Shown piece by piece: positions 6,452 to 10,197 of a stretch of DNA of 10,197 nt. The stretch lies in assembly GCA_026990725.1 (NCBI GenBank), contig JALXCX010000454.1, forward strand, positions 1 through 10,197, written 5' to 3'. The notes beneath the pieces are model-generated. The model was not told the DNA's origin, made no database searches, and saw only the letters and a list, made by a program, of their open reading frames with translations. The position numbers were made by a program, and so were the translations under genes. The DNA is from Desulfobulbaceae bacterium (GTDB taxonomy: Bacteria > Desulfobacterota > Desulfobulbia > Desulfobulbales > Desulfobulbaceae). Numbering within the stretch: position 1 is the stretch's first letter; each line of letters starts with the position of its first letter.

Positions 6452-8176
6452 ATGAAAAAAATTGTGCTTATTGTCCTGTTGCTTCTGGGGGCGGCCGGGG
6501 CTGCTTTCTATTTCACCCGTTCATCATCTCCAGTGACAGCAGATTATTATGCTGATTATCTTCCCCGAAATACCCTGGCAACAACAAGCTTTATTGACCT
6601 GAAAGGACTGTCGGAGACCTTTCCCGGCACAGCCCTGGGGCGTTTTTGTTCAAAGCCTGTTGTCCATGGTGTTTTGACTGAGCTGGGTGTTCCCCCGCAG
6701 GGACTGAAAGAATATGATGATGTGTATGATGGGCTTTCAGATGTTATGACCAATCCCGCTTTCCGTCAGGTTTTTGGAGATGATGCTGTTGTTGCTCTTT
6801 TGCCTCCGGATGTAGACCGTTTTAAAGCCGATCCGGAAAAGGAAGCTCGAAAGTCATTGCTTGTTTTTGCTACCTCTTCTGTTGCCGGCCCTCTGGATAG
6901 CTTTGCAAGCCTTGTGATGAGTAAGAATATCAGTAAGGAGACTGTTGGCGATCTTGAACTGAGCCGGATTGAAATCGACGAAAACGAGGTCGTGTACGGC
7001 TATGCAAAGGATGGGGTGGTCCTTCTGGCCTACAGCCCGGAGAACATAACGCAAGCTCTCAGACAGAAGGCCTCTGGGGGAGGGCTACAGGAACTTGATC
7101 TTTTTCAAACCACAAAAGACTACTGGGCGCAATTTGTTACGGGTCGTCTTTACAGCCGGAACTATATTAATTTTGCCGAAGTACGTTCTCTTTTACTTTC
7201 CTCAAAAGAAAAAGAAGCCGGTGAGCTTGCCAGGTATTTAGATGGCATTAAAACGCTGAGTTCTGTCCTTGCTGAAGACAATGATTCCCTGCAGATGTCA
7301 TCAAAAATGGATTATACTTTTGAGAAATTACACCCTTGGCTCAAAGATCAGTACAGTGCTGTCTCAAAAGAGAATTACACTCTTGGTTTGCTCAGTAACA
7401 AGGCTTTGCTTTATTACTGGGTCTCTATGTTAAGTCAAGATTATCTGAAGAATGTTCTTTCTGCGGCCAATAAGGATCAGTATAAACAGATCGATGCCCA
7501 GGTTCGTAAAGAGCTTGGCGTATCTCTTGATGAAACAATGGCGGCAGTTGGGCCTCAGCTCGGCCTTGTCGTCAATGATGTTGTTAATACCGGATTGTTT
7601 CCCCTGCCTAAGGTGGTTTTGTTTCTGGAAGTTCGTGATCATAAGATTGCCCGGAAACTTTTGGATACGTTACGGAAAAGGATTGCTGAACGAGGTTTTG
7701 CCAGTGAGCAGAAAGAACAGGTGAATGGTAAAACCATCTATTACTGGTCCCTGCTGCCCGGAGAGGCTACCCAGCCGGCCCTGGTTTTGACGGATAAAAT
7801 GTTTTATCTTGCCAATGGCAAAGCAAGTTTGAAACCGTTGCTTGCCGCTGATTATAAACCAGCAGAATTTCCGGCTGGCATGGCGAAAACCCTTGGGAAA
7901 GATCAGGCGCAGGCTCTGAAAGACAGTAATTATACAACCGTTGTCTTCCGACCGGCAATGTTGGCAACTCAGGTTCGCGAGGCTATAAATTGGCTGGCCG
8001 GTATGCTGGAAGCCACCCAGGGAATTACTGCCGAACAACTGAAAAAAGAAATTTTCAAGCTGATGGAGTCAGCGGATGTAGTGACGGCTACCTGTAAGGT
8101 AGAACAGAACTACACCCTGTCCTCACTTGTTATTAAGCAGCAGAAAACAGCAGGAAGCAGCAGCGTCAAAAAATAA
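6452..8176 (+). CDS. Membrane-anchored or secreted two-lobed protein, DUF3352-like
   Basis: 574-residue protein of unknown function. Residues 1-22 are a short basic start and a hydrophobic helix (IVLIVLLLLGAAGAAFYF); with no clear cleavage site it may remain an inner-membrane anchor with a large periplasmic body. The segment after it (YLPRNTLATTSFIDLKGL, 36-53) resembles the opening of DUF3352 proteins, where a Pro-x-(D/N)-T motif precedes a hydrophobic strand; this family call is from memory. Two halves look similar. A GDDAVVALLPP-type strand (109-119) is echoed by GPQLGLVVND (367-376). DGVVLLAYSPENITQAL (187-203) is echoed by DKMFYLANGKASLKPLL (448-464). A strong GAGGAG ribosome binding site lies 8 bases before the ATG. 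The next gene, a lipoprotein, starts 14 bp after the stop, so they form an operon. The C-terminus is Ser/Lys-rich. Confidence 0.8.
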   Translation: MKKIVLIVLLLLGAAGAAFYFTRSSSPVTADYYADYLPRNTLATTSFIDLKGLSETFPGTALGRFCSKPVVHGVLTELGVPPQGLKEYDDVYDGLSDVMTNPAFRQVFGDDAVVALLPPDVDRFKADPEKEARKSLLVFATSSVAGPLDSFASLVMSKNISKETVGDLELSRIEIDENEVVYGYAKDGVVLLAYSPENITQALRQKASGGGLQELDLFQTTKDYWAQFVTGRLYSRNYINFAEVRSLLLSSKEKEAGELARYLDGIKTLSSVLAEDNDSLQMSSKMDYTFEKLHPWLKDQYSAVSKENYTLGLLSNKALLYYWVSMLSQDYLKNVLSAANKDQYKQIDAQVRKELGVSLDETMAAVGPQLGLVVNDVVNTGLFPLPKVVLFLEVRDHKIARKLLDTLRKRIAERGFASEQKEQVNGKTIYYWSLLPGEATQPALVLTDKMFYLANGKASLKPLLAADYKPAEFPAGMAKTLGKDQAQALKDSNYTTVVFRPAMLATQVREAINWLAGMLEATQGITAEQLKKEIFKLMESADVVTATCKVEQNYTLSSLVIKQQKTAGSSSVKK

Positions 8177-8190
8177 GACGTCTAAAAAAT

Positions 8191-8637
8191 ATGAAGTTTT
8201 TCTCTTTATTTTTTTCTACAGCAGTTCTGGTTACCGCTTTGCTCTCTTCGGGGTGTTCGGTTTCGTATTCAACGGGCAAGTCTTCTGACACAGTTTCCAC
8301 GTTACTTGATTCCGTCTCCGGCTCTATGACCAGTATGAGTGGCGGGAGCGATGTCGCCTTGAGGCTTAAGAGCTATGAAGAAGATGTCGTGGCGGCAACA
8401 TCACTTAGTGTCTCTCGGGGGCAAAGCGGGCAGCGGTTTATACAACTCATAACATCTCTTGCCCGTCACCACGGGATTGTTGACTGGGAACAGGAAACAG
8501 TGAGTTTTGAAGCCATGGGGCAGGGGCTGCGCCGGGCCGGAATTGCCAGGGAGGACATTGCCAGGCTACCCTATTTTAAGAAAATAGCAGGTCAGGTCGA
8601 ATATGCCTTTGTCCTTAAAGGGTATCAGAAGGCGTAG
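8191..8637 (+). CDS. Small predicted lipoprotein
   Basis: 148-residue protein. Residues 1-21 are a hydrophobic signal sequence ending in LLSSGC, so Cys22 is the likely lipidated residue; the -3 position is Ser where Leu is commonest, so the lipobox is imperfect. After Cys22 comes a Ser/Thr/Gly-rich linker (about 23-53). A helical domain (about 55-148) follows, with SGQRFIQLITSLARHHGI and DWEQETVSFEAMGQGLRRAGI, then a Tyr/Phe-rich end. I recall similar short 'putative lipoproteins' in deltaproteobacteria but no function for them. Position +2 is Ser and +3 Val, so a retention-type Asp is absent and outer-membrane sorting is plausible. No clear Shine-Dalgarno precedes the ATG, 14 bp after the upstream stop, suggesting translational coupling. 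Its last 35 bp are shared with the next gene. Confidence 0.75.
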   Translation: MKFFSLFFSTAVLVTALLSSGCSVSYSTGKSSDTVSTLLDSVSGSMTSMSGGSDVALRLKSYEEDVVAATSLSVSRGQSGQRFIQLITSLARHHGIVDWEQETVSFEAMGQGLRRAGIAREDIARLPYFKKIAGQVEYAFVLKGYQKA

Positions 8638-10197
8638 AATCCTGTCTGTTCTGTTTCTGCTGATCCTGTTCTTGAACGGGTTATCGGGGGACCTTCGGGC
8701 AGGGGAGGTGTCCCCATTTCTTGATTTTATTTATGTCAATGCCAACACCGGTGAGGCTGCGGGCGGTCACAGTGCCATCAAGCTTGGCTCAACGGTCTTT
8801 CATTATCAGTTTTTCCCGGGAGAATTATTCTTATTAACCCGTGATTCGTGGTCAAATTTTAAATACATTTACAACGAATTGAGTAATCGGTCTGTTGCTC
8901 GGGTAAGTCTTTACCTGACCCCACCGGTTTTTTCCAGCCTGAAGGCACATTTCACTGATTTATTGATTGCGCAGGAGCAGGATCTTCTTCAGTTACAGGA
9001 AGCAAGATCAGACCTTCGTTTTGCCAGACAGTTATGCACCCGGCCCGGCGAAGTCGAGCTGGAGTCGGTGGGGCTGTTTGATGGCTTGTCTATGCAGGAT
9101 CCCGGCATGCTGGAAATCCGGGACGAGCTTGCCAGGGAACTGGGAGCGGGGATGGTTCGAGACAGGATCATGTTAGTTCGGAAACAGATCAGCGGTTTGT
9201 TGTCGGAGCTGGCAGGAAAAAAAATGATTTCAGTGTCTGAACTCCGGGCGTTGTTTCTTGAGCAGCATTTTTTTTCTCTCGTTTTGCAGGGGGCTTCCCT
9301 TGCAGAAGGCGCCGTGTTTGTACTTTCTGAAAGTAAAAAATTGAGCTTAGAGGAACTGGAAAAGCTTTCAGCCTATCGCCAGCATTTGCTGAAATCTATT
9401 GTCCACCTTTGTCGTTCAAACCGGCAAGACCGGGCTGAGGATTTGTTGCTCCAGGCAGCTCGATACCTGGTGGTGACCAGATCGATAGCAGAGTGCAGAA
9501 TCTGCACTCTTGATCCGTTTTCCCGTTTAGCGGTTGCCCGCCTGCCTGAACAGAAAAAAGATGTGGAGGCTGAATATTTTAAGCTTCAACAGGAGAGCAG
9601 GCTGGCCAGAAGCGCGTTTTTTCTGTCGGTCTCTCACAAGGATGTTGCCTATGCCTGGCTTGAGACCATTTTGGGTCGGTTGCATGAAGTAAGAAATGGT
9701 GTTGTCCATGGCGTTCAGATGAGAACAGAATCGGGGATTCTTCTGCCTTCCCGCAGTGGCCGTATTTCTGTTTCCTGGCTCCCGCCTGCCCGAAAAGGAC
9801 TGGATCTGGCGGCAATAGAGAGACGGGCGGACGATTTGAATGCCGATGTCGAGTCAAAACACGGGTATGATCTTTTTCGTAGAAACTGTGCCACAGAACT
9901 GTTGAGAAATGTAAATTCTGCTTTCAGCGACGCTGGTACCGGTCGTGATAATCTTGGCGGCTGGCTTGTCCCGGACCATGGGTTTGTGTTTATCCCGGCT
10001 GTGATGCAGGATCTTGTCACGCAGAAATTTCCGGTGGTGCAGCGGAAAGTATTGTTGTCGCACAGGCTGCAGAAGATGGAAAAGCTTTTTGAGCAGGAAA
10101 ATGATATGGTGGTCTGGTTACGGGAATCAAATGTTTTCAGTTCAACTCTGTATGTTTCCCGTCTGCAGGATAGTGCGTTTCTTTTTTTTACCGATAA
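8603..10197 (+). CDS. Secreted DUF4105/Lnb-like permuted papain-fold protein, 3' end beyond window
   Basis: The frame is open from the ATG at 8603 to the right edge (531 codons, no stop). The start overlaps the lipoprotein gene by 35 bp, with AGG (8594-8596) 6 bases upstream. It gives a textbook signal peptide: a KGIRRRR start (6-12), the core ILSVLFLLILFLNGL, and likely cleavage after LRA at about 33. GGHSAIKLG (His56) followed by VFHYQFFPGELFLLTRDSW and NRS, and later YDLFRRNCATELL (Asn428-Cys429), match what I recall of DUF4105 (the Lnb N-terminal periplasmic domain). In circularly permuted NlpC/P60 and LRAT-type papain folds the His likewise precedes an Asn-Cys. About 250 residues between the two motifs are helical and charged, including a coiled-coil-like stretch (about 115-142). 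Lnb-type proteins act as lipoprotein N-acyltransferases in Bacteroides, which would fit a lipoprotein-adjacent gene, but this activity is inference here. The C-terminal part, possibly membrane-spanning, is not seen. Confidence 0.82.
   Translation, partial: MPLSLKGIRRRRILSVLFLLILFLNGLSGDLRAGEVSPFLDFIYVNANTGEAAGGHSAIKLGSTVFHYQFFPGELFLLTRDSWSNFKYIYNELSNRSVARVSLYLTPPVFSSLKAHFTDLLIAQEQDLLQLQEARSDLRFARQLCTRPGEVELESVGLFDGLSMQDPGMLEIRDELARELGAGMVRDRIMLVRKQISGLLSELAGKKMISVSELRALFLEQHFFSLVLQGASLAEGAVFVLSESKKLSLEELEKLSAYRQHLLKSIVHLCRSNRQDRAEDLLLQAARYLVVTRSIAECRICTLDPFSRLAVARLPEQKKDVEAEYFKLQQESRLARSAFFLSVSHKDVAYAWLETILGRLHEVRNGVVHGVQMRTESGILLPSRSGRISVSWLPPARKGLDLAAIERRADDLNADVESKHGYDLFRRNCATELLRNVNSAFSDAGTGRDNLGGWLVPDHGFVFIPAVMQDLVTQKFPVVQRKVLLSHRLQKMEKLFEQENDMVVWLRESNVFSSTLYVSRLQDSAFLFFTD
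9490..9510. repeat. Perfect 10-bp inverted repeat with 1-bp centre inside the DUF4105-like gene
   Basis: AGAGTGCAGA (9490-9499) and TCTGCACTCT (9501-9510) are exact reverse complements around a single A. It lies within coding sequence, where it encodes the end of AECRICTL. It could be a protein-binding site or an RNA hairpin, though a 1-base loop makes a full hairpin unlikely. No function is supported. Confidence 0.55.

Noticed and set aside
7670..8038. 122-codon minus-strand open frame within the 574-residue gene
   Set aside because: It is antisense to a clear coding frame, with no ribosome binding site or family resemblance.
9715..10063. Overlapping minus-strand open frames near the right edge
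   Set aside because: They run opposite the open DUF4105-like frame that carries the Asn-Cys motif and a full signal peptide, which is the convincing gene there.

Overview
The window looks like a chromosomal segment of a Gram-negative deltaproteobacterium. I infer a sulfate-reducer-like Desulfobacterota, perhaps Desulfobulbales, from the style of the HolA protein, the stand-alone GTGDCCAPKLL-type protein beside an RluA-family pseudouridine synthase, and the many Sec and lipoprotein signals. That placement rests on remembered family resemblance and not on a search. Coding density is very high, base composition is near 50% G+C, and I see no tRNA, rRNA, CRISPR array, transposase or attachment site.

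Left part (27-3910, minus strand): a two-gene unit read right to left. First comes an unrecognised 823-residue secreted protein with a 32-residue-period helical solenoid and a C-terminal His/Cys pair that resembles a clan CD (caspase/gingipain-like) site. Then, 20 bp later, comes holA, the delta subunit of the DNA polymerase III clamp loader, with an extra segment of about 85 residues.

Middle part (3929-6319, plus strand): a tight three-gene run. It holds a ten-helix DMT/EamA permease, a Cys/His-rich protein that matches what I remember as the N-terminal accessory domain of large RluA-type proteins, and a short RluA-type pseudouridine synthase overlapping it by 8 bp. The first plus-strand gene starts only about 18 bp from the start of the divergent 823-residue gene.

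Right part (6452-10197, plus strand): after a 132-bp gap with a candidate sigma70-like promoter and a weak stem-loop, three envelope-targeted genes follow. They are a membrane-anchored or secreted 574-residue protein with two similar halves (DUF3352-like), a 148-residue predicted lipoprotein, and a gene overlapping the lipoprotein by 35 bp that runs off the right edge. The last encodes a secreted protein with His56 and an Asn-Cys429 motif, as in DUF4105/Lnb-type permuted papain-like proteins. The last two genes look translationally coupled and probably act together in the periplasm or at the outer membrane.

The most interesting items are the secreted solenoid/clan CD-like protein, the split RluA module with its unexplained Cys-rich partner, and the envelope trio ending in a permuted papain-like protein.
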